64,000 nt of DNA from Dactylorhiza incarnata (taxonomy: Eukaryota > Streptophyta > Magnoliopsida > Asparagales > Orchidaceae): the NCBI GenBank assembly GCA_033032865.1, contig JAWHQI010000258.1, positions 2,976,001 through 3,040,000 on the forward strand. Direction: 5' to 3'. Below, piece after piece: positions 11,328 to 22,825 of the stretch. Each line of letters starts with the position of its first letter. Within the stretch, counting starts at the first letter, position 1. The notes below the pieces were generated by a model. That model saw only the letters and a list, made by a program, of their open reading frames with translations. It was not told where the DNA came from and searched no databases. The position numbers and the translations under genes were made by a program.

Positions 11328-12347
11328 GGCTCTGTTTGGCTCCAGGATTTCGCTCCAGTGTGCGGCCAAAATTTTCACCGCTCTGCCAAACAGTGAAAAG
11401 AGGTCCAACGGTGGAAGTCGCCACCGTTGCGGTTTTTTGGGGTTTCCGAGTCGTGATAAAATTTCACGACTCGTAAACCGTGACTGCCGCTGCTGCTCAT
11501 TTCCGGTTCGTCCCCCTGTTTCCGTCACTCTTCCGGCTGCTATTTTCAAGTGTCTCTCCGCCTCTCACGCTGCTTCCCTCCGCCTTTCGTGCCAGCCCTA
11601 GCAGGAGCCGGATGAGGAAAAAAATAAAACGATCCTAGGTTATTCTCCGTTCAGTTTCTCCGGAGCAGCTGACTTCTCTGGAGATGTTTTCATTCCTCCG
11701 GCAATCTGGCTTCTCCGGCGATGTTTCCATCCCTCTGGCGATCTGACTGCTGTTTCAAAATCCTATCTCGCGGAGCATTCTGACAATAGATAGAAATTTT
11801 AAAGTCAAATTAGAGAAATGTTGTCAGATGCACCCCTTATGGTGGCTATCGGTAATTGATGTGATTTTTAATCCAATTTTGTGAATTAAGTTCTTTATGC
11901 ATAAGTTCTTCAAAACCGTGGAAGCAGTGAGAACAAGTTCTTCAAATTTATTGGAATAGGAGGTTAATTCTGACTTTGGTTGGTATTTTTTTTAACTCAG
12001 AGTTCAATTAGTAATCGACATTGTTGGGACATCTTCCTCCCAATAGATAGAAATTTTTCCTTCTTATCTTCTCCAACTGTGACTGTATTTGGCAATAAGT
12101 TGGGAACACCATCTAACATCAATTCTTCACTTTAGTTATGATTTTAATGGACTGCACATTGTACAATTAAAAATAGACCGCACATCGCACAGTTATTTTG
12201 TCAAATAACTTAAACATAATCTCTGTTGAAGCAGCACTGCAAACGATATTCTTCCAAACAGTTTTACAGATTCTGTCACCACTCTGCAAAACAGCTGATT
12301 ATTCCACCACTGGTTAGCCAATCGTTGCAGCTGAGCCAAACAGAGCC
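11328..12347. mobile_element. Inverted-repeat DNA element, non-coding
   Basis: Begins GGCTCTGTTTGGCTCC and ends CTGAGCCAAACAGAGCC, so the two ends are an inverted repeat of about 14 bp. The GGCTCTGTTTGG terminus recurs in small plant DNA transposons. Inside are AT-rich sequence and short frames with no transposase motif, so it is non-autonomous. Flanking bases (TTAA on the left, GCC on the right) do not form a clear duplication. Confidence 0.6.
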
Positions 12348-12719
12348 GCCACTATTGTACATTCCGCCTACCATAAGCAAATAAAACCCACGAAAATCCA
12401 ATGATTGGCCAAATCCACTGCAGCAGCTCCTCAGCCCTAAGCCGAGATAAGTAAATATTTTTTCTAAAATAAAGGCGCTGAAAAAACTTATAATTTAGGA
12501 TCAATTCAGAAAGAAAGCCAGGCATCTTAATTATCAATCTACATAGTTGGTGAGGAATGAAACATTATTTGTTATATTTCTAGAGCATTCTTATATGCAG
12601 ATTGTATTTGGATACATGCATGCATGCCGTATTTGGCTATATGTAGACCGCAAATACCAATTAAACTCCCTTTTTACCTAAAATCTAGTTGCACGCAGGC
12701 CGCAAATCCTACCAGCATT

Positions 12720-12880
12720 CCTCTTGTCGCCACGTCGCTTTTCCCCGCTGCAAGTTTCTCGATGGATTTCTTCCCAGAGATGAGCTCGAGGAGGAGGATT
12801 CCGAAGTTGTTGATGTCGCAGCTCTCAAAGACTTTGCCCCACATAACGTACTCGGGCAATGATTGATGCCATGGAAACAG
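12720..12880 (-). pseudogene. Receptor-like cytoplasmic kinase fragment
   Basis: Minus-strand fragment reading SLPEYVMWGKVFESCD, then FGILLLELISGKK and SIEKL. It corresponds to kinase subdomains VIII-IX (APE loop through the DVYSFG region) of plant receptor-like cytoplasmic kinases. The conserved DVYSFG has decayed to DINNFG and no other kinase segment is nearby. A solo LTR is inserted 36 bp to its right (12917), on the side where the upstream part of the kinase would be expected. Confidence 0.65.
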
Positions 12881-12916
12881 TTTGAAGCTTTCTTGGCTTG
12901 CTCTACTTACAGATAG

Positions 12917-13378
12917 TGTGAAATATTTAACTTGGTCGGAAGAACACGTCAACCAATAAGGGAATAAGGACACCAAAAGATGAACACACTTTTCACAATA
13001 GTAAATGTTTGGCAGCTAGTTACAAATGAACATGGCTGAAAACAAGTTGCAACCAACTTGATTCACGACAGCCAATAGTAGAAAAGAACTGGTCACGGAC
13101 AGTGTCCGCTACTCCTCTGGAGCACACCACACAGGTGATACTCGCTACCGCCGGCGTTAGCTCTCAAGTCGCTACTCGCAAGCTCACTGCTCGCACTCTC
13201 AGGTCGCTAGTCGCTACTAGTCGAAGTTCGCTACTCGCCACACTTAACGCCCGCGTTAGCTCCTAAGGCCCCGCGTTATCTCGCGATCAAGAAACTCTCT
13301 ATAGGTCGCTTGCCGAACTGACTCTGGGTTCGCTGCTCGCTAGGTGATGATGCTCGCCACTTTGAATGCATGCTCTTA

Positions 13379-13453
<75 letters not shown>

Positions 13454-13553
13454 GCCCCTCCTATTTATAGGAAGAAGTGAAGTCTTCTAGAAGCCGAGCT
13501 AACGCCAGCGTTAGCTCTAACGCTTGGCGTTAGCTCACTTCAAAACTCTAACA
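12917..13553 (-). mobile_element. Solo LTR of copia family A, target duplication GATAG
   Basis: In minus orientation it runs from TGTTAGAGTTTTGAAGTGAG to AAATATTTCACA, matching the LTRs at 51984-52600 and 21060-21300. It is flanked by perfect 5-bp duplications GATAG at 12912-12916 and 13554-13558. No internal region remains, so it formed by LTR-LTR recombination. It carries a TATA box (CCTATAAATAG on the minus strand, near 13474), short palindromes around CTAACGCCAGCGTTAG, and an extraordinary G run. Confidence 0.9.
13381..13452. repeat. Uninterrupted run of 72 G
   Basis: 72 consecutive G residues within the solo LTR. The same site in the related LTRs holds only a short run (six to seven G/C near 21217 and 52080), so the tract has expanded or been mis-assembled. 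Confidence 0.85.
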
Positions 13554-13611
13554 GATAGAGCTGACACTTTGTCGACAATAAAAAGAAGGGGCAACAGGAA
13601 AGGCATTTTAG

Positions 13612-14083
13612 ATGTCGTCTGTCGTCAATTCATCACGAACCACTGTCATGACTCCCACCGCATCTTCTTCTTTCTCCTCCTCCCTCGTCATATTTCTCTC
13701 AACAATCTCCCTCCTCGCCACCACAACCACTGGCTTCGGACCCTTAGTCACCATCGCCGACGATAACTACACCCTCCCAAGCCCTCGTGTCTCCAACCTA
13801 TGCCGCCTTCTTGCTAATCTCTTCGCCACCACTCCCAAATCCCAAACTCACCTAGGTATTCACCAATCATTTCCACGTGGATTCCACCTCCGTTAGTGTT
13901 TTGGGAGTCGTTGAATGTCGTAAGGATGCCCCGCCCACCATCTGTGTCGATTGCCTCACCGAGATAGCCGCCGCAGGCTTCAAAGGCACCTGTGCAGGAC
14001 GCAAATCTGTCACCGTTCATTACGACTATTGCCTCCTCTATTGTGACGTCTATCCCATTTGTTCGGTCCACCAAAAATTTTAG
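13612..14083 (+). pseudogene. DUF26 (stress-antifungal) secreted protein or CRK ectodomain, frameshifted
   Basis: The ATG at 13612 (or M13 at 13648) leads into a hydrophobic Ser/Leu-rich signal peptide ending near TTTTGFG. The first frame ends at 13896. The homology continues in another frame from about 13860, with VVECRKDAPPTICVDC. This is the diagnostic DUF26 spacing C-x8-C-x2-C, followed by further cysteines. DUF26 domains occur in apoplastic CRRSP proteins and cysteine-rich receptor kinases and bind carbohydrate or act in defence. No second DUF26 repeat, membrane helix or kinase follows. The copia solo LTR ends only 58 bp upstream of the ATG and has replaced the native promoter. Likely dead. 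Confidence 0.72.
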
Positions 14084-14337
14084 AGAACTGATTCCTTGTG
14101 AGAAACAGAGGAAGGTAATGGGGGGTGGGGGGGCAATTGCGGAGCTTCATTTGCTCTTTCCGGAAGACAATTGGTCCCAAAGAGATCTTGGGCCAGACTC
14201 AGTCGAGCTCGGCTTGGGGTGTGTCTAGGAGATTGACCCGAAGCAGTTAGACGTTTGGTCGGCAGCAGTGGGAAGATGAATGGTTGTTCGGTTGTGGTTG
14301 TTGGAGAGGGATCCCACCTATCCTGCTCACCCAGATT

Positions 14338-14465
14338 CGTCACCATCACCTCGACGGCGCCTCCATCGCCACTGACCGCCTTACATGGAGCTTCCAAGAT
14401 CCGTCACCATCACCTCGACGGCGCCTCCATCGCCACTGATCGCCTTACATGGAGCTTCCAAGCTC
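14338..14465. repeat. 64-bp tandem duplication
   Basis: Two adjacent copies with a 64-bp period containing CACCATCACCTCGACGGCGC; they differ at one or two bases (GACCGCC versus GATCGCC). It is a local duplication in non-coding DNA downstream of the DUF26 remnant. Confidence 0.85.
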
Positions 14466-16265
14466 TGCAAGACCTTCAATTTAAATCTCAATGCTCCACG
14501 TGATCATGAGGACGTTGAACTAAAAGCTCCGGCCAAACATGTATAAAATTTGGTCTGCATATAAAATTTACATCACTGCATGTATACAATTTGGCTTGCA
14601 AATATAAACAGTTTGCATTTAGCGATTTGCAGCCTGCATATAACAATCAATAATCTATTTCTAAAGCAAAGTCACGGTATGTAACACACGGTGATAAAAA
14701 AAGATAACCGTGCGGGAGCAAATAGAGCCATATGACATAATTCCAATGATGGAGATGATCTGTGATAATATACGTCCGTATTTGTATAATATGATCGTAT
14801 TAAATAATGATCTTATTTTATAACAATCATGCATGAAAAATAGTGCTAGCGAAAATAGGCTGTGGGAATGGAGGCTCGCACCAACAATTTAGTCATATGA
14901 ATGGGTCGTGCAACCGTATACATGTAGCGGCGTACATATATATATGCCTTTTTAAATTAATATTTTCCGGATGAACAAAGAAGTTGTTAGAAGGGGCGCT
15001 CAACCCCTCTCCACGGTTGACTGCAGTCCACCGATCCAACCCCTCTCCAGGTGGCAGACACTCCTCCAGGCACACTTGCCTTCGGGCCACACAGACCCTC
15101 TTCTACCACGTGGCGGGTTGTTGAGGTCGGCGAGGCGTTGCACGCTCGGCCTCGATCCCCCGACATCCTTCTCCATAAGAGGGGCACTCAACCCCTCCTA
15201 TCACCCAACTGCGCTGCATCATTAGCACTTTTCCTGGTTCTATCTATTACTAGGATGAAGAAGACGTCATTTCCCAGTATGAGCTCAATCAGACTTTCTT
15301 TGTCTCGTCAATCCTTCCCCTCGCCCTCATATGATCGCCTTCTTTTTTTCATATTGAGCCGCAGCAAAGCAAAGAGGGTATGGTCGGTCGTCTTGCGCTC
15401 TGACTTGGAAGTGGTCTAAGTAGGTCAATATGGATTGAAACCTAGCGGGGAAAGTCTATATAGAGAATAGAGATTCATCTGACGATTTTGACTATGTATC
15501 ATTAAGAACACGACTCGTTCCACCAAGCAAAAGGTAGGAAAGACCAGAGAATGAAACTTTGACAACCAACTTCTGCATTAGACTTTTAGGCACCTTGGTC
15601 GGAACCGAAAGATCCCACTACAGCCATTCCAGACATCAGCTTAGGCGCGCGAGTCAGAGACGGAAAGATTACTCAATCAAGTCTGTGGGTTCAGACATGT
15701 GACTCCTCCTCACTGAGCTTGACAGAGAGTGAAGGGCCTTCTTTTTCATTCTGAGATCCATTGAGGTGAGGGCCTTCTTCTTTCTTCGTCCATTGCATAG
15801 GAAACAATGATGTAGCGTCTTCCTTTCTCTTGTCCTTATGGGTTGGAAGACTGACCTGGCCTTCACTCTCTTGTCTTTCTCTCCATTCCACTCCCTTGTC
15901 CTTCACATCCTTGTCACCACTGTGGTGCTTGTCCTTCTCTCCCTTTGCCTTGGGCTCTCTGAGGAGCGGCTTCTTTCACTTTTGAACCGAGGAAAGTTTT
16001 TAACCATTCACCCGCTTGAAACAAAGTCAAGTTTGGGTAGAGCTCCTTACTCTGCTGATTTCATCTCTGATCCTGTTGTGTTCTAGTTTCATTCCGCTGG
16101 GAGAAATCCCCCTCAGGTCGAGCTGCTGCACTCTGAGACCTCTGCCGAGACAGGTCCGAACTACTACTCCAATTCATAGGAAGTAGACTTTCTCTACCCC
16201 TATACTTTATGAACAAAGGCCTTTTTTCCACTGAACAAAACCTATTTAGCCTGTGGTTCATACCA
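14466..16265. other. No recognisable gene; 15.2-16.2 kb of foreign-looking unique DNA
   Basis: 14466-14970 is AT-rich and empty. 15000-15200 has dense short frames on both strands but no domain. 15230-16260 has a different texture: balanced composition, many CTTTCTT and GGAAAG blocks, and no repeat. It resembles plant mitochondrial intergenic DNA, but this is an impression only. Confidence 0.3.
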
Positions 16266-16269
16266 GGGA

Positions 16270-17186
16270 GTCTCTTCTGTGGTGCTGCCGGAGAGTGGAG
16301 AATCTAGCAGGAAGAGAGGGTCACTGAGGACCCTACTGTGGAGTTGGAGCTATCTCCCAGTGCTCCATCGCCATCTGGCTCAGGTGGAGCATCTGGCTCA
16401 GGAGGAGCTTCTGGCTCAGGGGGAGCTTCGAACTCTAGAAGCAGGGAGAGCACTGCTTCAAGAGGAGCTCAGAGAGGAGATCAAGCATAGGAGTCTACCG
16501 GAGTGGTAGATAGTGGCCAAGCCTTGAGGAGGTCGAAGCGGACCATCGTCCCGCTGCTCGCTATAAGGAGGGGAACTTCGTGAGTTTGGTCTCCTGCTTC
16601 TTCGCAGGACCACTCGACGAGAGGGAACCTGCCTGCTTTGAGGATGCAGTTGGCATCAAGGAGTGGGACGCGACCATGATTGAGGAGATGGAGGCCCTAG
16701 AGAAGAATGAGACATGAGACCTGGTTTCCCATGATGGAGGGCATCAAACCTGTCACCTGCAAGTGGGTGTACAAGGTTAAGAAGAGAGCGGATGGAGAAG
16801 TGGAGTGATACAAGGCGAGGCTTGTCGCTCGAGGCTTCTCGCAAACCTACGGAGAGGACTACGAGGAGACATTTAGTCCTGTCGCGAAGATGACGTCGGT
16901 GAGGACGGTCATCGCTCTAGCGGCGTGCCGAGGTTGGAAGTTGTGGCAGCTTGATGTGAAGAACGCGTTCCTGTATGGAGAGATTGACAAAGACATATTC
17001 ATGGTGCAACCACCTTGATACGTGTCCAAGTCACTGCCACATCACGTCTGCAAGCTGAAGAAGGCCCTCTACGGGTTGAAACAGGCGCTGAGAGCCTGGT
17101 ATGAAAAGATTGCGGAGTACTTGCAGTTCTGCGGCTATGATGCCTCGGACTCAGACTCTAGCATGTTCATGAAGAAGAGTGGTGGT
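16270..17186 (+). pseudogene. Ty1/copia polyprotein, family A1, first part (linker to RT), degenerate
   Basis: Plus-strand remnant starting in the Ser/Gly-rich linker before reverse transcriptase (near 16280) and passing through FAGPLDEREPACFEDAVGIK into RT. It closely parallels residues ~760-1010 of the intact element at 44591. Several stops and frameshifts are present, for example ETWD replaced by a stop near 16715. Gag, protease and integrase are missing to the left. The frame is interrupted at 17186 by a solo LTR and resumes at 20076. Confidence 0.85.
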
Positions 17187-20075
17187 TGTAACGCCCCTGA
17201 TTTTCGTTAATTATTTTACGTACCCTCTGTGACGTAATTTTGGCGTAAGGGAGTTATGTCAGCTCGTCTAGTAGTGTGTTGAGCCTTAGCTTAGTTAAAG
17301 TATGTCTTGTAGATCGAGCGTACGAGTTTTCGCATCGTTTCGAGTTAAGGTAAAGATTTTGGGTGGATTTCAAGATTTTAGCTTCGGGAGGCTTTAGCCC
17401 GAGTTTGGCCCGTCGGAATTGAATTCTGACTTCGTCGTTGGATTCGTAGCGCCGTGTTTCAGTTAAGGTGCGAATTTCGTAGAAATCTGAGGTGATCTAG
17501 TTTCCCTCGCGGTTTAAGTAAATTGGGGAATTAATTAATTAATTAATTAATAAATCAGGTCTTATATAAAGCCTAAAATCCCTTTCCCCTATTCATCTTC
17601 TCCCTCCCTCGATCAAATCAGCCGCCGAGCGAAAGGGCGAGTGCGGAGCTTCGAGGAGCGTTCGATCGGCGATTTCTAGGGCTGTAGTAGTCGGAATCGC
17701 GTTTGGAGAGAAGATTTGGAAAGCTCTCGGCGAGATCTTCGTTCTAGCGGTAAGCTTTTCCCGTTTTATGGAATTATTGGAGTTAGGATAGTGACCTAAC
17801 CCCTTCTTTCGACCCGAAAAGTTTCAGGAATCTGTGCTCGTGTGTTTCCCTAGCCGATCCATAGCTTTCGGAGCGGAGATCTTCGAGTTTGCAAGGTTAA
17901 GGCAAGTGGCATTTTTCTTTCTCCTTCTCTTTGTGTTTGGAGTGTTGTTTCTTGCTTACGGTTGTATTGCATCATATTAACTCTTGATCTTGGAGTGTTG
18001 TTGGCTATTTCAAACTCTTGAACTCTCTTTTGAGATCACCCTAAATGTCTACATTTTTTTTCCCTCTAGAAAAATCAGTTGAAGCCCAGAATTTTCGGCC
18101 AATACTCGAAAAATGTATAAATCTCGAGAGATCCCGGCTTGCCTCGAGAAATCACCTACCTTATGTCTCGAGAAACTGCTTATTTCTCGAGAAATTGCCT
18201 GTCTTGTCTCGAGAAATCCTTTCCATGTCTCGAGAAATCCCTTGCTTTGTCTCGAGAATTCTTTGATGTCTCGAGAAATCCCTTGCTTTGTCTCGAGAAT
18301 TCCTTGATGTCTCGAGAAATCCCTTGCTTTGTCTCGAGAATTCCTTGATGTCTCGAGAAATCCCTTGCTTTGTCTCGAGAATTCCTTGATGTTTCGAGAA
18401 ATCCCTTGCTTTGTCTCGAGAATTCCTTGATGTCTCGAGAATTCCTTCTGATGTCTCGAGAAATCACCTTTCGTATCTCGAGAGACTGCCTTTTTTCGAG
18501 AATTCAACCTTCTATTTCTCGAGAAGTCCTCAATTTGAGGTGGTTTTTGTGTGGTTTCCGGTGGTGGGATTTCAAAATTTGGACGGGGCTCTGCCCCGCA
18601 CCCCGCAAGGGCTCTGCCCCTTGACCCCGCTCGCTGATCGGTCAGCGAGACCACCGCCAGGGGCGCTGCCCCTTGGACCCCGTTAGGGGCTCTGCCCCTA
18701 AGACCCCGCCAGGGGCGCGGCCCCTTGGAACCCCGCCCGGAACGCATGTGATTTCGTTGAGTTTTTTTTCTGTGTTTGAATCTCGTGTCCCATCGGGTGT
18801 ACTTAGATGATTGCCAGTGACCCTTCGGCGCTCCTGATCTCGAATCCCTCTCGTTTGAACCACTTTTTACTCGTTGTGGTCCGTTAACATTTGAGTCACT
18901 CTTATGATTCATATTGATCGATGTGTACTTCATCTTGACCCTATTTCTTAGGGCCTTCCAGTGATTATCCTTTCGGGCAGCATCCCGTGTTTAATTAAAA
19001 TTTAAGTAATAAGAACTACTGTCTTTAGCCTTACACAGTAGTTGTGTCTGGGGGATAGTGGGGGAAAATGTTACAGCCTTGCACGGTAGTCGTGTCTGGG
19101 TGGTTGGGTCTAGTGGTACCCCCACCTGGTTTTGGGCTTTGGGTAGCGGAGGTAGTTAACCGCTCCCGTATAATTTGAGCTGATCAGTCTCTATAATTGA
19201 TAAAACTAAATAAATGAACGTGTTGTTTCTCTTTTGATATTTAGTGCACTTGATGCTTGTTGGTTCTTTGTTCAGAGCTCTCTTTCGATAAATTTGGCTT
19301 GGGTTGGTACCCCTTATGTCTTGCTTGTTTTTCTGCTAGTTTTCTGCCACTTGTAATCCCTTTCTGAGGCGTTCTTCGTTTTATTGAATGCCTCAGGTTC
19401 AGAGCCGTAGCGGCTAGTGGTGTAGCCTGAAGTTCAGAGTCTCTGTAGCTGTTCACCCCGCTGTTGCGAGGTAGTTGTTTTTAGTTACTTCTTTTGCTCA
19501 GACATACTAGTTGGTGCCAATGGGTTAGTGTCATGTTGTTGACGCCCATTGTGCCCCTTTTTATACTTTATAGTTTATTTGCCAGATTATGCCACTACTT
19601 TTAGATCATGTGTTATCTTACTCTCTGGGAAGAATTTATGTTAGGTGCACTATAGTTATAAATGGCTTTTCCTTCATCCTCATTGCATTCTTTTGAACTG
19701 AAAATCTTATCTTTAAAGTCGCCTAAAAGCATTTTCTATACTTATAATACGCCTAGTCATGTGCATATCATTGACTTATATCCTGACATTGCATACATTT
19801 AAGGATTTTAAGTGAACTAAATCAAGTACTTTCCGCTGCAATTAAATATACTTTCTCGGTGGACTAGTTGATCCACGAACTGAGAGACGCAGTTCTTACC
19901 TCAAACCCTATAAATGATTTCAAATGACGAATTATCATGAAAACATGGTTTATTTTAATAAGTAATAGGTTCCCGCCTGAGCGTCTGCAGTTGTCTCCTG
20001 CATGACGTGGCATCACGACGTGCATTTTCTCTTACTCTGATATTCTTAAATTCGGGGAAAATGCGGGTTGTGACA
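17187..20075 (+). mobile_element. 2.9-kb gypsy-type solo LTR inserted in copia A1
   Basis: Begins TGTAACGCCCCTGATTTTCG and ends GCGGGTTGTGACA, the termini typical of large Ty3/gypsy LTRs. It is flanked by GTGGT (17182-17186) and GAGGT (20076-20080), a 4/5 match to a 5-bp target duplication. Removing it brings the copia RT frame back together. A TATA box TATATAAAG lies near 17563. It contains a CTCGAG minisatellite and a GC-rich segment near 18590-18740; the long minus frame across these (18049-18933) looks like repeat-driven openness, not a gene. Confidence 0.85.
18115..18530. repeat. 41-bp minisatellite carrying paired CTCGAGAA motifs
   Basis: Regular 41-bp units at about 18234-18440 alternate TGTCTCGAGAAATCCCTTG with TTTGTCTCGAGAATTCCTTG; degenerate half-units flank them on both sides. 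Each unit holds two CTCGAG palindromes. Confidence 0.85.
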
Positions 20076-21065
20076 GAGGTCTTCACGTGTTGGTGCTGTT
20101 GTACGTCGACGACATGATCGTGACAGGGAATAACCGTGAGGAGGTCGCGGCGCTGAGACAACAGCTCTCTATACGATTCAAGATGAAGGATCTTGGTGAA
20201 CTGCACCATTTCCTTGGCCTCCAAGTTGAGAAGAGAAGAGGTGGGCTGTATGTTTCCCAGAGGGCGTATGCCGAGAGGATCGTCGAAAGATTCGGCATGA
20301 AGGAGGGGAAGAGCAGTTCCGTTCCTCTAGAGGCTGGGTTGAAGCTTCGGAAGGAAGAAGGGAGGATTCTTCCTGATCTGAAGATCTTTCGGGCTCTGAT
20401 TGGGAGTCTTATCTACTTGACTATCACGAGGCCGGATATCGCCTTTGCTGTCGGCCGAGTTAGTCGGTATATGCAGGAGCCGCGGAAGCCTCATCTGGTG
20501 GCAGCTAAGGGGATACTGAAGTACGTGAAGGGAACCCTTGAGATGGGGTTGTCCTATGGAGAGGAGTATAAATTCAAGCTGCATGGGTACACGGATGCAG
20601 ACTACGGAGGTGACGCTGATGATCGCAAGTCGACATCAGGTTACGTGTTTGTAGGGAGCTGCTGCTATCTCGTGGTGTAGCAAGAAGCGGGACTCTATTT
20701 CCCTTTCTACCACGGAGGCCGAGTACAAGGCGTCGTCCTTAGCAGCTCAGGAGTGTGTCTGGCTAAGGAGACTAGTGGAGGATGTGGACGAGAATGTCAG
20801 CGGACCTACTGTGCTTCGCGGGGACAATGAGAGTGCATTGAAACTGGTAACCAATCCAGTGTGTTATGCAAGGACCAAACACATAGAGATCGAGCATCAC
20901 TTCATCAGAGAGAAGGTGATGGGTGGCTTGATCGCAGTGGAGCATATGCGGAGTGATGACAACCTTGCGGATATATTCACAAAGCCCCTATCTGCGGGGC
21001 CATTCCGGAGGCTTCGCTCGTTGCTTGGAGTTGTTCCCGGAGCTCACTTCAAGGGGGAGTGTTGA
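20076..21065 (+). pseudogene. Ty1/copia polyprotein, family A1, second part (RT-RNase H)
   Basis: Resumes the RT frame with VLLYVDDMIVTGN (the YVDD catalytic motif) near 20093-20130. It continues through VGSLIYLTITRPDIAFAVGR into RNase H, with a frameshift near 20670 after SGYVFVG. It finishes with the RNase H tail ending HFKGEC at 21065. The stop codon lies inside the LTR that starts at 21060. With the part at 16270 this is a dead element close in sequence to families A and C. Confidence 0.88.
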
Positions 21066-21300
21066 GTTTTGAAGTGAGCTAACGCCCGACGTTAGAGCTA
21101 ACGTCGGCGCTAGCTCCTTCTCGCTGAGCTAACGCCAGCGTTATAGCTAACGCCCGCGTTAGCTCCTTCTTGCATCTTCCCTCTGTTTTGTCTATAAATA
21201 AAGGGGTACCCCTCCCCCCTCTAAGAGTATGCATTCAGAGTGGCGAGTATATGCATCAAAAGTGGCGAGCATCGAACCCGGAGTCAGTTCGGCAAGCGAC
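21060..21300 (+). repeat. 3' LTR of copia A1, truncated
   Basis: Starts TGTTGAGTTTTGAAGTGAGC directly after the polypurine tract AAGGGGGAG. It has a TATA box (TCTATAAATA near 21190) and palindromic CTAACGCCAGCGTTA motifs. It breaks off at about 21300, at GGCAAGCGAC, where gypsy gag sequence begins. Confidence 0.85.
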
Positions 21301-21827
21301 CTGATAACTTCTCAAAAAGAAGTTATTAGCTCCTTTATTTTAGTGAATATTGAGAAATTATATGAAAGATAACGATGAATTGACTAATAAACTTCATGTC
21401 TGTAATTGTGGACAGTTTTATCGACAAACGTGCAGTACATTTACTTATGCCCCGGGCCTTGCGAACACCCAGGTAGTTTCTCAACGACCTGGTAATTTAG
21501 AAAACACATGCCCCCGTTTTTCGGAAGGGGACCTCAAAGACTGGTTATATGAACTTAAACGATATTTCGAATATAATGAGATCAGAGTCCAAGACTATTT
21601 ACTAATCGCTGCGTTTCATTTAGACAAACCCGCTTCAAAATGGTACCAAGCCACCTTAGAGGATCATCCCGCTTTAAACTACCAAATGTTTATCGATGCA
21701 ATTCAAAAAAGGTTCGGGCCCTCTCCTTATGTAAAACCAGCCGGACTGCTAACCAAGCTACAACAATCTAACACAGTCCTCGCCTATAAAAAGGAATTTG
21801 AAGAATTAATAACTAAAGTACCCTGGC
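21301..21827 (+). pseudogene. Retrotransposon gag fragment (Ty3/gypsy-like)
   Basis: Plus-strand fragment including CPRFSEGDLKDWLYELKRYF and DKPASKWYQATL, the pattern of gypsy gag (retrotrans_gag) domains. Neither end of an element is present. It is bounded on the left by a truncated LTR of copia A1 and on the right by an inverted piece of the same LTR family. Confidence 0.75.
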
Positions 21828-21903
21828 GAGAAGGAGCTAACGCTGGCGTTAGCTCGGCGAGAAGGAGCTAATGCCGGCGTTAACTCACTTCAAAACTCAA
21901 CAG
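21828..21903 (-). repeat. Inverted fragment of the copia family A LTR start
   Basis: Reverse-complemented it reads TGTTGAGTTTTGAAGTGAGT followed by AACGCCGGC palindromes, i.e. the first ~75 bp of the LTR seen at 21060, in opposite orientation. Confidence 0.8.
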
Positions 21904-22825
21904 AAGTTGAATATTAAAGCAGATCCGACGGCTCTAAGAATCTGTAAATATTAAAGGGAGTTGGTATTAGCAGTCCGGAACGGGCTATTTGCAGTCCATC
22001 ACTATTCGTAGTCCATAAATTTTATTTGTAGTCCAAAATTATATTTGCACCCCACTCTCATCACAAATAAGCGAAACTCTTTGCTGATTTATTAAGCACT
22101 AGAAGTCTACAGAAACATCTTAAAGACTCTAAAACAATTTAAAAACCTAGCACGAAAATAAGTTAAATGGCATGCAAACCTTTCTCTAACCAGAAAACTG
22201 ACTATTTTTTTTTGGATTTTTGCTGGATAATTTACTTGTTTTTTTAAGAAGGTGAATCTAAGAGGGGGAAAAACGATGCAACCGATAGGACTACGGCTAG
22301 GGTTTAGGCAATGGGAGGAGAGAGATGGAGAGGTGGTTATTTGATGGGGTGCAATTAGCGAGAATTGGACTGCGAATATAATTAAGATTTTTACAATTTT
22401 TGGGATGCGAATAGCAAGAATTGGGCTGCACTCTCGTATTAAAAGGGAGGGAAATGCGAAATGATTCAAATTCCTGTGCCTCTCATTAAGTTTTGGTCTT
22501 AATTATTTAATTAGGAATAATGGATTATGCCGGCATAACTTTGACCAACTTATTAATTGTTGTTTTCTTTCCCAAACTTGTCTGTGGAAAATAAATACAT
22601 CACATCACCTGAGATTTTCTCTTCCGAGTGGTGTTAAAGAGACATCGGTGATAAAGACACATCAAAAAATTATTAGATATTTTTATCTTAAAGTTGGTGT
22701 GCTTATAGCATATTTAGATTTTTTTTTCTTAAAATTAATGTGCATATAACACTTTTGGGTGTGCCTTTAACACCTCTCGGCGGCTTTAAATGATCAAAAC
22801 TGGTTGTGGCGCCTCTCACAACAAA
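21904..22825. other. Upstream region of the receptor kinase
   Basis: AT-rich and non-coding. 21950-22450 repeats phrases such as GCAGTCC and its complement and may be an old inverted-repeat element, but the ends are unclear. A possible TATA box ATAAATAC lies at 22591-22598, ~235 bp before the kinase ATG. Confidence 0.35.

Noticed and set aside
18049..18933. 294-codon minus-strand frame rich in DFSRH and ETKQG repeats
   Set aside because: It lies wholly inside a solo LTR and is produced by the 41-bp minisatellite plus a GC-rich segment; there is no homology to any family I know.
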